A stretch of DNA of 18,531 bases from Lobulomyces angularis (GCA_027604685.1 JADHYX010000360.1:4209-22739); one strand, 5' to 3'. Shown: positions 1 through 9,440, counted from the stretch's first letter. Notes: generated by a model not told the origin, from the sequence alone. Program-made: numbers and translations.

Positions 1-1430
1 TTGTATGTTGCTTTTAATAAAAAAAAATAAAAAAAAAAAAATTAAACTTCTTTTGAATAAAAAAATTATTAGAGATATTTAGTGAGATATTTAAAGTTGA
101 AAGTATTCTTAACATAATTGTTTAGTTGAAAAAAAAATAAAAATGTCAGGAAAATAAAAAGTATTGTTGCCATCCAATCCCAGAACTATTTAATAACATC
201 AGTATGATCCCTCGAAAAATGAAATGGTGGATAATTTCAAAATATCTGTAGTTGGATTTTTTTTTTTTTAATTGATTCTCTCTGTATTTGCTTCATTGAA
301 AAATTTAACTTACACTTTCACTTAAAATTCGTTGTTACACAAAGGCATTTTGATTCACCAATATTTCTCAAAAGATTACATAGAAAAATCAAAAAAATTT
401 TTAAAACTTGTTTAATCGTTACCAATATTATTTTCTACTTAATTATAATAAATATTTTCTTGCAGGACAGTGAAAAGTGATCAGGAAAATTGATTTTTGC
501 TGCTGGTTACCAAACCTAGAATGTGTTGAAAATTTAATCCTGTTTTTTCGATCATTTACTAGATTTATCAATTACTGATTATGAAAACATTGAAAGGCAG
601 AACATTATTTCAAATTTTTTAAGTGTACAGAAATTGCACTTCAAAATTTTGTGGTGATTTATTGCCATTAGTTGTGAATCAACATCTCCACCAACTCATT
701 AGATTAATAATTTAGTTCATTACATAACAGATTTAATTTTTTTTGTAGGAAATGCACCTTTTTATTATTCCTTTACTTTTTTTTCACATTTAAAAATGTT
801 GAGAATTATACTGATATATAAAGCATGACAAAGTTTTTAATGAAGTAAAAGATATTATCGTTTCATTAAATATTTTAAAATATTTAATAAGAGTACAACG
901 AGAATATTTTAAAATAAAGCCAAGTTTAAGAAGAAAAGATAATTTTCGCTCAAATATGAATTTGAAATAGGTAAACAACTTAAACAAAAGAAAAATAAAG
1001 CTTATAGTACACAAACCAGAAAAAAATGATTTATTCAACATTTGCTTCTTCTGGTTCACTTAAAACATATGCACAGCAAAACAAGGTAAGGGATGTGCAT
1101 TCCTAATAATAGCAACGCCTTGAACTAGATTAAATTCCAGTATCATTTTTATTTGTTAATTTTTTTTTTTAAAATGTTTCAAGTTAAACGCTGCGCCATA
1201 GATCACAATTTCAATTTCAGTTTATCAAAAAAAAAAAAATTTAAAAAAGAAAGGTATTTTAGAAACATAAGAATTTTTTTTTTCTTTTTTTTGATTTTTC
1301 TATAGTCAGATACATATATTTAACTTAATAAAATAGTTATTTTCTTATCTAAAAATCCACCTTGAACAAAAAATTTTTTGTTTTTTAAAATCTACTTTTA
1401 TTTTTTTATAAAAAAAATTTTTTAATTTAG
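1..1430. other. Left-end region without an intact gene
   Basis: This is a stretch dominated by poly-A and poly-T. No complete exon chain could be assembled on either strand. Several short coding-like fragments in different frames on the + strand are described separately as a possible decayed gene. The last 345 bases (1086-1430) begin with GTAAGG and end with TTTAG directly before the cofilin ATG, so they could be an intron in the 5' leader of cofilin. The 89-codon reading frame on the minus strand at 790-1059 is low-complexity Phe/Leu/Lys sequence and is not supported as a gene. Confidence 0.5.
143..1029 (+). pseudogene. Possible decayed protein-coding gene, unrecognised
   Basis: Short stretches with coding-like composition appear on + but in conflicting frames, broken by stops. 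They are: 143-264 (start MSGK, then a frame shift into VLLPSNPRTI, two stops, then QYDPSKNEMVDNFK); about 285-480, an open frame without ATG containing FLKRLHRKIKKIF; 559-655, containing LSITDYENIERQNIISNF; 647-715, containing FCGDLLPLVVNQHLHQLI; 815-970, containing FNEVKDIIVSLNILKYLIR; and 956-1029, containing IGKQLKQKKNKAYSTQTRKK. The fragments are richer in varied residues than the surrounding poly-A/T. No set of splice sites joined them in frame, so I infer a frameshifted relic. A fast-evolving multi-exon gene with unusual splice sites is the alternative. The family is not recognised. Confidence 0.25.
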
Positions 1431-2011
1431 ATGTCATCAGGTGTAGGAGTAAACGATCAGGCTGTCTCTGTATTTCAAGATTTAAAGTTAAAAAAAAAGT
1501 ATAAATACATTGTGTATAAAATTGCAGACAACAATACTGAGATAGTTGTTGAAAGTACAGTCGAAGAAGCATCCTACGATGATTTTGTGAAAGCTTTACC
1601 GGCTAACGAATGTAGATACGGTGTTTATGACTTCCAGTATGAAGTACCTAACGAAGGGCAAAGAAATAAAATTCTTTTTTACACATGGTATGCAAAGAAG
1701 TGACTAAAAGAATTGAGATATTATAAATTATTTTTATTTCATAATTTTTTTTTTTTTTATTAATAAAATTTCTGCAATTATTTTAATAGGTCTCCTGATA
1801 CAGGGAAAATTAAACAAAAGATGTTGTATGCAGCAAGTAAAGACGCTTTAAGAAAAAAATTAGACGGAATTTATACTGAAATCCAATGCACTGATTTAAG
1901 CGAACTTAGTCATGAAGCTGTTTACGAAAAGGTAATTTTAATTACATGTCATTAACATTCACATTTTTTTTCAAATAATCACAAATTTAGGTTACTCGAA
2001 TGACTAGTTAA
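1431..2011 (+). CDS. COF1: Cofilin / actin-depolymerising factor
   Basis: Cofilin binds ADP-actin, severs and depolymerises filaments, and supplies monomers for actin patches in the cytoplasm. Exons are 1431-1687, 1790-1931 and 1991-2011. They join to 139 residues, the usual fungal length. The single ADF-H domain covers nearly the whole protein. Visible landmarks are the N-terminal MSSGVGV (the Ser residues are the phosphorylation region in this family), the basic KLKKKYKYIVYKI strand, YGVYDFQYE, and the long actin-binding helix KQKMLYAASKDALRKK. Intron 1 (102 nt, GTATGC donor) splits the Trp of TWSPDTG; reading through it would end the protein early at a TGA. The last exon is only 21 nt and encodes VTRMTS and the stop. 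The ATG sits immediately after TTTAG, which suggests a 5'-leader intron. The gene converges on the carrier gene 444 bp away. The symbol is by family resemblance to yeast. Confidence 0.95.
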
Positions 2012-2455
2012 ATTTTTTTTTTTTTTTATTTAATTTTGACATTACACATTATTTGAAAAAAAAATTAACCTTTTTTCTCTCCTTTTTTGGACAATTAAAC
2101 TTTTTTTCTTTTTTTTTTTTATTCTTCCTTTGTAAAAAAACACAAGTTTGCAATGCAAAACTGTATCTTTTATACATATCATTTGCAAAGTTTTATACAA
2201 AATTCTAAATGCTTTCTCTTTTTTTTTCTGTGAAGTTATTAAAAATCTAAGTTGAAAAATACGAAGGACTCTTTCCTTAATTGCGAAGAATTTTTATATG
2301 CTACATTTGGCAATTTTTTTTTTTGGAGCTAAAGAGGTATAGGAAAAAATTTATCAATAAGGAACTATGAATTTGGAATAAGTAAAGTTAAAAGTTTTTT
2401 ATATATTTTTTTCCAGCTTTATACATATTAAAATTATTTTTAAAAAATTTTTTTT
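2012..2455. other. Convergent intergenic region
   Basis: This lies between the 3' ends of cofilin (+) and the carrier gene (-). It consists largely of T-runs up to about 13 nt with AT-rich filler. I see no open frame with coding character, no RNA gene and no repeat. It presumably contains both 3' ends, but no single polyadenylation signal stands out. Confidence 0.6.
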
Positions 2456-3705
2456 CTAATTTTTTAATTTTCGTTTGCTAGCCAATGCAAATAATAATAC
2501 AGTCCACATATTGAACTAAATAAAAAAATCATAAATTAATTTAACAAATTAAAACATACCTGCTCCTTTAACATAAATAAGATTGCTTGACAAAACACAG
2601 CTTTGGTAATTTGAGTCTGCATTCCTTTATACCATCCTAAGATACCGTGCTCCTTAACTACTTTCGTTAACACTTCAACAGCACTCTTATACTTCAATTT
2701 CTTGATTTCTGTTGGTGATAAATTTGATGGTGGTTTATATTGTAATCTAACTTTCGCCATAATGTAAGGATCTAAAATGTTAAAAGTTTAGACGAAAAAA
2801 AAAAAAAAACTTACAAGTAACAATAGTAGCCAAAGTCTTGGATATGGCACCCAACACAAATGCTTCAAAACTACCAAGCACAGGACTCTCTCTTCCTTTT
2901 CTGTTTAAAACAGTTTTTTTTAATTTTTCGAAACATCCATAAGTAATTGCAGGATTAACACACAAAACCAAACTAGCTCTAAGACCACGCCAAAAACCTA
3001 ATGTGAGGAAGTTTACTCAGAAATAGTTAAATACAAATATTTTAATGAACCTCTAATTCCATCCTCATTAATAATAGACTGAACCGTTTGTATAAAAGAT
3101 TTTTTGTCATGTTTTAAACTGGTCTGCTGTCTAGTTGTTAAAACTCCAATTGGTAACGTAAACAACTGACTAGAAGCACCAGATAACCCACCTAAAAATA
3201 ATTCCATTGGGGTAGATATCTCTTTAACTCTCTTTGCATAACTTCCTCTTATTAATCCATATGCATAAAAATATGCAAAATTCTTTAAAAAATAAAACTT
3301 TTTCAAAATTTTGAAAATGTGATTACCTGAATTACAGTGCCAGTCAATCCTGCTAATAGACCTGAATATAGCCCAAGCAATCCTTCTTCTTTAAAAATTT
3401 TCCAAAATGCATCAAAAACATCTTTTAATATAAAGTGATTAACTTCTTTATTTTTCACAAATAAAAATATTTCTTCATTTACCGTCATAGTGCTGGTTTT
3501 TGCTTTTTGCGAGGATTGTTTTTGAGGGTTGTACTTGAATTCTCGTTTTTATTCTTGATTTAAAAAAGTTTTTAAAAAATATAGTTAAAAAATTTAAAAT
3601 AACTAGTTCTTACACATCTAAAGGAAATATGAGTGTGTTGGCAAAGAGAGCTCCAAGAGAACCAGAGACTGCATTTTGAAACGGTGTCAACTGTACTTCC
3701 GACAT
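2456..3705 (-). CDS. ANT1: Peroxisomal adenine nucleotide carrier (Ant1/PMP34-like)
   Basis: This SLC25-family carrier is expected to exchange ATP for AMP across the peroxisomal membrane, powering fatty-acid activation. Seven minus-strand exons are 3705-3614, 3553-3483, 3445-3327, 3282-3051, 2997-2815, 2771-2560 and 2515-2456. They join to 322 residues, close to the family's 305-330. Three carrier repeats are visible. Repeat 1 has FPLDVIKTRIQ. Repeat 2 has LFTLPIGVLTTRQQTS, where the acidic residue of the PX[D/E] signature is lost, as is usual for Ant1. Repeat 3 has VTYPYIMAKVRLQ. GFWRGLRASLVLCVNPAITY is characteristic of the peroxisomal subfamily and argues against a mitochondrial ADP/ATP carrier. 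The introns are 60, 37, 44, 53, 43 and 44 nt. Intron 4 has a GTTCAT donor, required by the protein alignment. In-frame ATGs at 3488, 2971 and 2760 are internal. Substrate assignment rests on family resemblance only. Confidence 0.9.
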
Positions 3706-4334
3706 TTTTTACTTATTTATGCTTTCAATATTGTATTTTTTTTCGCTATAAATGTATATTCAATTCCTTTTATTGAATATTTTACTATTATTTTATAAAA
3801 AAAAAAAGAAAAAAGTAAATTTTTTGTTGAAATTTCAATTTAGTATAAAATAAATGTGAAAATGACGAAGTCCAGGGGAATATAATTTTCCGCCATTACA
3901 GTATATAAGATTATATATTTTGCTGTATATCTTTTAAGTTTTATTGTGCAGTATCTCCTTGATATTTTATAACATATATTGAAGGTTGCTTTTTTGTAAT
4001 CGAGTGCTGTTATGAATGTATAAGTATGTGAAGATGGAGGAACTCCCATTGTACAGCAATCTACTATGCAGAATCCCGCAATGAAAAAAACACATGCAGT
4101 ATATAATAGTAGCAATCTGCAGTAATAATGTAATGATATTTTAACATTTAAACGTGTAAATTTCAATACCCAGTAATTCAAATATTATGCCATAAAGATT
4201 TTAAATTTAAATCTCTGTGTTTATTTATTTATATCCTACTTTTGAACAAACATTAACTACTGATAGTCTTCTGATTATCCCCTTGTTAACCTCCACAAGC
4301 CTTCAGTTTTTATTTAAAAAAAAAATTGTAAAAA
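3706..4334. other. Divergent promoter region between carrier and MOT1
   Basis: The 629 bases separate two divergent start codons. The part from about 3840 to 4190 has fewer homopolymer runs and more G+C than other spacers, and holds short internal repeats: CAGTATATA at 3899-3907 and 4097-4105, and AGCAATCT at 4055-4062 and 4111-4118. CTACTAT (4061-4067) and ATAGTAG (4106-4112) could pair as a hairpin stem. A 113-codon minus-strand frame (4181-3840) crosses it, but its translation resembles no family I know and it has no splice-compatible neighbours. It may be a structured non-coding element or a relic; this is not established. Confidence 0.4.
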
Positions 4335-6004
4335 ATGAAGGTTTCATCAAAGTTTAATCTACTACACTTCGTTAAAAACTTAACACTGACGGAAATTGCT
4401 GGCTCCATTGGAGATCTCGGCACTCTTTTACCTATTATGATTGCCCTAACTAAGAATAACTCAATTTCCCTTACTTACACTTTAATTTTTGGGGGTTTAT
4501 ACAACATCTATACTGGTTTCTATTATGATATTCCTGTTTGCGTTCAGCCGGTATATTTTTAGCATATTTATTTTTAGTTACGTTTAGTTAATCTTTCATT
4601 TGAAAAGATGAAAAGCATAGCAGCCATTGCAATCGCCAATAACTTTTCTATGCCTGAAGTTGCTGCCAGTGGGATTCTTGTTTCTGCTATTGTATTTTTT
4701 TTTAAAACTATATTGTCATTAATAAAATTTAAGGTGTTAATTTTAGGAATTACTCAAACTATCACTTTCGTTTACAAATATATTCCTCTTCCTATTATTC
4801 GTGGTATTCAGTTAGGTACAGGCTTACGTTTAATTACTCAAGGAGGTTCGTATCAAAAAATTGGAAACTGGCTTATCTTTTTTAGTGACCGTCATTACTT
4901 CCTCCAACAAATGGATTTTTTCCAATTTTTATTGGTCTGATAATTATTTAATTGCTATAATTTCTGCCTTAATTTGCTTTTTGTTTTATAATGCTAAGAA
5001 AAACTTTAGCGCATTAATTTTATTTCTATTTGGGCTGACTGTTGGTTTAGTAAAAATTTATCTCATCAAAGATGTTAAAGATAAAAATCTTACAATTCCT
5101 TCTGTTGGTTTGAGTCCTCCAGTTTGGTAACAACTTTTTTTTTTTTCTTTCCTTATTTGAGTTTAGGGTGGTTCCTTCCGCCGCAGATTTTTCTACTGGA
5201 TTTTTTCAAGCTGCATTGGGGTATGCCTCAGCTAATATTTTTTATTTACTTTATCTAGTCAATTACCTTTGACCATTTTAAACTCAGTAATCGCTATTTC
5301 AAAGTTAGCCGATGATCTCTTTCCGTTTAAAAGAAGACCAGTGGTATCACTTACTTCAATATCAGTATCTATTGGTATAATGAACTTAATAGGATGCTGG
5401 TTTGGTGCTATGCCATATTGCCATGGTGTAAGTTCTTGAAATTTTTTTTTTCTATTTGACTGATAATTTTCATATATCTATTCTTTAGAGTGGTGGTTTG
5501 GCAGGCCAGTTTAGATTTGGTGCGAGAACAGGAAGCTCCATCATATTTTTAGGAATTGTGAAATTGTTCTGTGGTTTCCTTTTTGGAAATACCTTATTAG
5601 GGTTGCTGATGAAATTTCCTAATTCAGTCTTGGGCGTTATGTTGATTTTTGCCGGTCTGGAATTGTGCTCCGTTGCCAAGGACGTTGGCAGTGAGTACCT
5701 TAGCTACAAGGAGAATGATTTTGAAGAATTGGATGAAGAATCAAAAAAAAATAAAAATGAAAAATATCAGCAGTCAAATAATAATTACGTTATAATGTTA
5801 AGCACTGCGGGAACTTTGGTTGGATTTTCTAATGTAAGTTTTTTTTTTTTTGTAAAAATTATGAATGGTTAAAAACTGAACAATTTGTAGGATGGTATCG
5901 GTTTCTTGGTTGGTTGTACTGCTAGTATTATATTTTTTTACGAAAAAAAATTTAGTACTGCAAATATCAACAAAAATGATTCAACAAATGTTTCTGACAA
6001 TTGA
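4335..6004 (+). CDS. MOT1: Molybdate transporter, MOT1 family
   Basis: This is a high-affinity molybdate importer related to sulfate permeases (SulP) but without a STAS domain. It feeds molybdenum cofactor synthesis. Eight exons are 4335-4550, 4608-4691, 4734-4845, 4886-5126, 5167-5220, 5259-5427, 5489-5833 and 5891-6004. They join to 444 residues, normal for the family. Hallmarks in order are EIAGSIGDLGTLLPI (first membrane segment), CVQPMKSIAAIAIA, YIPLPIIRGIQLGTGL, QLPLTILNSVIAISKLADD and CHGSGGLAGQFRFGARTG. About ten hydrophobic segments are expected. A hydrophilic, acidic then Asn-rich loop lies at about residues 362-392. Intron 2 (4692-4733, 42 nt) has no stop and keeps frame, but splicing it restores the family's continuous SAIVLILGIT helix. 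Intron 3 has a GTTCGT donor. Whether the substrate is molybdate rather than a related oxyanion is inferred from family. Confidence 0.9.
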
Positions 6005-6641
6005 AAGTTTTCTTATAATATTATAGATTATTGATAAAAATTGCTGTTTCTCTGATAATTACTATTGCAACAATAGGTAATACTCGTGGAAATATAAAAA
6101 TAGTTATCCTAAACTAAAACGATGATCCCCATGAATGGTTTTTCTTCATTCAAATGTCCTTTAGATATCGAGTTTTTAAAAAATATTCAATATAATGGGA
6201 CATTTTCTAATTAATGAGAACATTTTCACTTCAAACAACTTTTGACACTAACCAATTTAACGGCTACTATTTCTTGCATAACTAGCGTTTTCGAAATCCA
6301 TAATTAAGTCTTTATTGAGTGTAATAGAATACAACTGACTAACTATTGCAAAGTATTCAGATAAAAAAAGGCAGGTTATAAAGCAGGTATGGTAATTTGT
6401 TATGCAGGGTTTGAGAAGATTAACTTGGAAAGCAGTCATCATCTACTTACTATTTGCTAATGAAATTAAATCATTATAATTAAATCAGAAATTGCAATCT
6501 TTATAAAGCCAAAGAAAAAAAAAAAAAATTATATTTCCTTCCAATTATAAAAAATTGTATCACTTTTCATAATTTTAATAGTAAAATATACGAAAATAAT
6601 CTGAGTTAACAAATAAAAATAATAATAAAATTAATTTAATA
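6005..6641. other. Spacer between MOT1 and prefoldin genes
   Basis: The 637 bases between two tandem + strand genes hold no supported protein gene. The 61-codon minus-strand frame at 6442-6257 looks like chance. The only feature with structure is the C/D-box-like segment at 6351-6448 on the minus strand, listed separately. The last 150 bases before the prefoldin ATG are A-rich and probably contain its promoter, without a clear TATA box. Confidence 0.5.
6351..6448 (-). ncRNA. Candidate C/D-box snoRNA
   Basis: Read on the minus strand, an ATGATGA (C box, consensus RUGAUGA) at 6442-6436 is followed 75 nt later by CTGA (D box) at 6360-6357. The flanks AAGTAG (6448-6443) and ATACTT (6356-6351) can pair over five bases, giving the short terminal stem expected of box C/D snoRNAs. 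The total of about 98 nt fits the class. No convincing internal D' and C' boxes are visible. The guide segment just upstream of the D box contains CCTGCC followed by a T-run, for which I cannot name an rRNA target. Chance matches are possible in AT-rich DNA, so this is a prediction only. Confidence 0.35.
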
Positions 6642-7343
6642 ATGTCGAATCAAAAAAAATTAGCAGAGGAAGTTGAGATATTAAAGTCTTTTCAAGAAGG
6701 TAATATCAAAAAAAAAAAAATATATATCAAGTTAAATTTTAAGTAATTAAAAAAAAAAAAGAAAAAAGAATTTTATTTTTTTATTTTTGTTTTTTAATTG
6801 TATAAAACGGAGTCTTTTTTTTTAAGTACTCCATTTTCTATTTTAAATTAAAATTTTTTATTCAGAATTTCAAAAAACAATTACCTCCAAGTCACAACTA
6901 CAGGCTCAGTTAACTGAAAATCAACAAGTGTTGGTTGAATTAAAAAAGCAAGATGAAGGATTAAAAACTTACAAACTAATTGGTCCAGGTTTTTACACAA
7001 AAAAAAATAAAAAATAAAATAGAATAAACAATAAGTTGTTATTATTTTTATATTTATTTTTGATTTTAATTTTTTATTTTTATTTTTATTTATGTTGTTT
7101 CTTTTTTTGTAGTATTAACAGTAGTAGAAAATAGTGAAGCAAAGTCAAATGTGGAAAAAAGATTACAATTTATTCAGAGTGAAATTAAGAGATTAGATAC
7201 TCAGATGAAGGAAGTTGAAAAGAAAACAGAAGAGAAAAAAAATTTGGTACATGAAATGAATACTCTTTGTTTAACTTTTTTTTTCTTTTTTTTTTAAGGT
7301 TTTGAAACTTCAGGCCCAACTTCAACAACAAGAATCTAAATAA
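6642..7343 (+). CDS. YKE2: Prefoldin subunit 6 (beta-type)
   Basis: This is a subunit of the cytosolic hexameric prefoldin chaperone, which captures nascent actin and tubulin and hands them to the TRiC/CCT chaperonin. Four exons are 6642-6699, 6866-6988, 7113-7246 and 7299-7343. They join to 119 residues, typical for beta prefoldins. Two coiled-coil helices rich in Gln, Lys and Glu (about residues 1-45 and 75-115) flank the beta-hairpin region with TYKLIGPVLTVVENSEAKSN. The TYKLIGPVL motif and the EAK-NVEKRL stretch are diagnostic for subunit 6. Introns are 166, 124 and 52 nt; intron 2 has a GTTTTT donor, forced by the conserved GPV codon split. The C-terminus QLQQQESK is polar. The yeast name is given by resemblance. 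No signal peptide is present, in line with a cytosolic protein. Confidence 0.92.
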
Positions 7344-7807
7344 ATTCATACACAAAAAAAAAAAAAAAATTAGTGTTTAAAATATTTTTATATATTTAAA
7401 TATTTAATGGATAAATATTATATTTTTGTTGTGGTCATAAAAATTTTTAAAAAAAAAAAGATATTAAAAAAATTATTTTTTAAAAAAAAAAAAAAAATTG
7501 TAACATTAAGTTAACTTTGAAATTATCTGAAGATTTTCCTTTTTTTTTTTTTAACTAAAAATTTAAATTTTTTTTTTTTTAACTAATTGTAAGTGTTGAG
7601 TCTGGATAAAAAATATAAATTTTCATTTAAAAATTGCCTTATTACATTATTTTATTTTTTACGCAAATGTTAAAAAGAAGAGTGTTAAGAAGCACAGAGG
7701 AGAAAATTTTCTTTTTTTTAAGACTTCATACATTGAAAATTTCAATACTAAACTATTATATATATGATGTGGTAAAACAATTACAAAATAAGCTTGTACC
7801 AGCAGCA
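7344..7807. other. Convergent spacer, prefoldin and dipeptidase 3' ends
   Basis: AT-rich spacer with many A-runs and T-runs. The + strand frame at 7634-7825 overlaps the dipeptidase 3' end in antisense and is not supported as a gene. On the minus strand, 7752-7659 or 7747-7726 could be an alternative last exon of the dipeptidase, because a GTTAGT donor at 7832-7827 faces AG acceptors at 7754-7753 and 7749-7748. Nothing else is seen. Confidence 0.5.
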
Positions 7808-9440
7808 TTAGCAATGTTTGCTTAAAACTAACCTGTCTTCAAAATCGACACTATCACTAAGGTGTTTACTTACTAATTCAGTTTTTTTTAAAACTCTCAA
7901 GAAATTGTTGCCAATGAATCCCATAACTTCCTTCTCTGTAAATCCTAAAAAAAAATTTACAAAATAAAAAAATTTTTTTTTTTTCCTACCTCTATCCAAG
8001 AGTTCTACTAATAGGGCCGGATATTTGGAAACGTCTTCGAGACCTACTGGTAATTCATCTACTCCATCAAAATCGGCACCTTTTAACAATATAAAATAAA
8101 TAAAAAAATTATTTGCTTTTGACTTATATACCAAATCCCACTTTGTCAACTCCAGCAACATTCGCAATATACTCAACATGATCTGCAACATCTTTTAAAG
8201 TAGAGTTATTTGAACAAGTTATATATCCTGAAAAAAAGTTGACCTTTTAAAGTTGAAAATTAGAAATGCAATATGTAATTTAATAGTATTACCATCACTA
8301 CGCCATCGGTATCTGATATTAATTTCAATACATCGTCAGGTACATTTCTTTGACTGTTGCAAAGTGAAAAAGCTGAGGAATGAGAAAAAAATGCTGGTGC
8401 TTTACTAATCTTTAAAGCATGTCTCATAGTTTTGTGAGATACGTGACTTAAGTCAACCATCATTCCCAGCCTGTTCATTTCCTGAACCACTATTTCACCA
8501 AAACTTGTTAAACCACCGTGTAATTCAACGTCTGTAGCGGAATCCGCCCAAGCAGTATTGCATCCATGAGTTAATGTCATGTAACGAACACCTAATTCAT
8601 AGTGTAGCCGTAACACCTCCTAAAAAATAAAAAAGTTAAAAAAATTAACTGAATAAAAAGTTATTTACCAATGAATTGTCTATTGAGTGTCCGCCCTCAA
8701 CTCCAATTAAACTTGCTAATTTCCCTCTTTGATGAATGTTTATTATGTCATCACTACTTCTAGCAAATTCGAAAAATTCTGGATTGGATTCTGTATCAAA
8801 AAAAAATTTTTTAAACTTAATTTTTTTTTTTAAAAAAAAAAATTAATTTTTTTACCAACAATTCGTTTAATTATATCTATTTGAACTAGTGTGTCCTTTA
8901 CATTTTCTGAATTTTTTTGAAAATCTTTGTTACATCTATTATTAAAATTAAAAAAGTAAAAATAATTCATCAATAATGTCGTTGTAAAAAGAAAAAAAAA
9001 TTACCCAACATAGGCACTCCACATTTGACCACCGACTTTACCTTTTTTTAGTCTGTTAATGTCAGTGTTCCAAGTTGGTAGATTGTTTAAATCTTGATCA
9101 ATAACTTTTCCTCCAAATTTGTAAAATACTTTCATTGGAAAATCATTGTGAGTGTCAATCAGTGGTACCTAACAAAAAAATTCAATAGTACAAATTTAAA
9201 AAATAAATTTTAATAAGAAATTACTAGTTTTAGCATTAGATCAACTTTTGAAGGATTGTCAGCTGGCCATCTTGGTTGTTTTTGGTAAACTTTTTTTAAA
9301 TTGTCTTGAAAATTAAAAGTGATAATGTACAAAAATAAGATCAGAATAACAATAATATATTTGATAAGTTTTTTCCAGTTGCTAATTACAAGTATTTTTT
9401 TATTAGAAATTTCAGCTTTTAGAAGATTTTTCTTCTCCAT
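7808..9440 (-). CDS. Membrane dipeptidase (renal dipeptidase family, M19)
   Basis: This zinc hydrolase cleaves dipeptides, including cysteinyl-glycine from glutathione breakdown. Eight exons are 9440-9225, 9168-9005, 8935-8856, 8790-8669, 8619-8293, 8243-8132, 8079-7990 and 7944-7808, giving 415 residues. Residues 25-44 are a hydrophobic stretch after a Lys-rich start, so a type II signal anchor with the catalytic domain outside or in the lumen is likely. Metal and substrate residues of the family are all present: H79 and D81 (IDTHND), E185 (GVEGGHS), H253 (VDLSHVSH), H274 (FFSHSSA), R285 (QRNVPDD) and the GADFDG Asp at 343. The last exon as given ends [11 protein letters not shown]. Alternatively, a GTTAGT donor at 7832 could splice to 7752 and replace the last nine residues with a 32-residue tail ending in hydrophobic sequence, or to 7747 and give a short SIEIFNV end. 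Which end is used is not decided. The gene is divergent from the small ORF at 9686. Confidence 0.9.

Noticed and set aside
790..1059. 89-codon minus-strand frame
   Set aside because: It is low-complexity Phe/Leu/Lys/Ile sequence, lies antisense to better coding-like + strand fragments, and has no family resemblance.
1345..1572. 75-codon minus-strand frame
   Set aside because: It is antisense to cofilin exon 1 and is a shadow of it.
3840..4181. 113-codon minus-strand frame as a protein gene
   Set aside because: The translation has no recognisable domain, upstream exons or promoter. The region is kept only as a compositionally odd spacer.
5485..5679. 64-codon minus-strand frame
   Set aside because: It is antisense to MOT1 exon 6, which is strongly supported by family motifs.
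6413..6448. GAGAAGATTA resembling the U6 snRNA central region
   Set aside because: The invariant ACAGAGA and the following U6 sequence are absent, so the match is too short.
7634..7825. 63-codon + strand frame ending PAALAMFA
   Set aside because: It overlaps the dipeptidase 3' end and its possible last exon in antisense, and no family is recognised.
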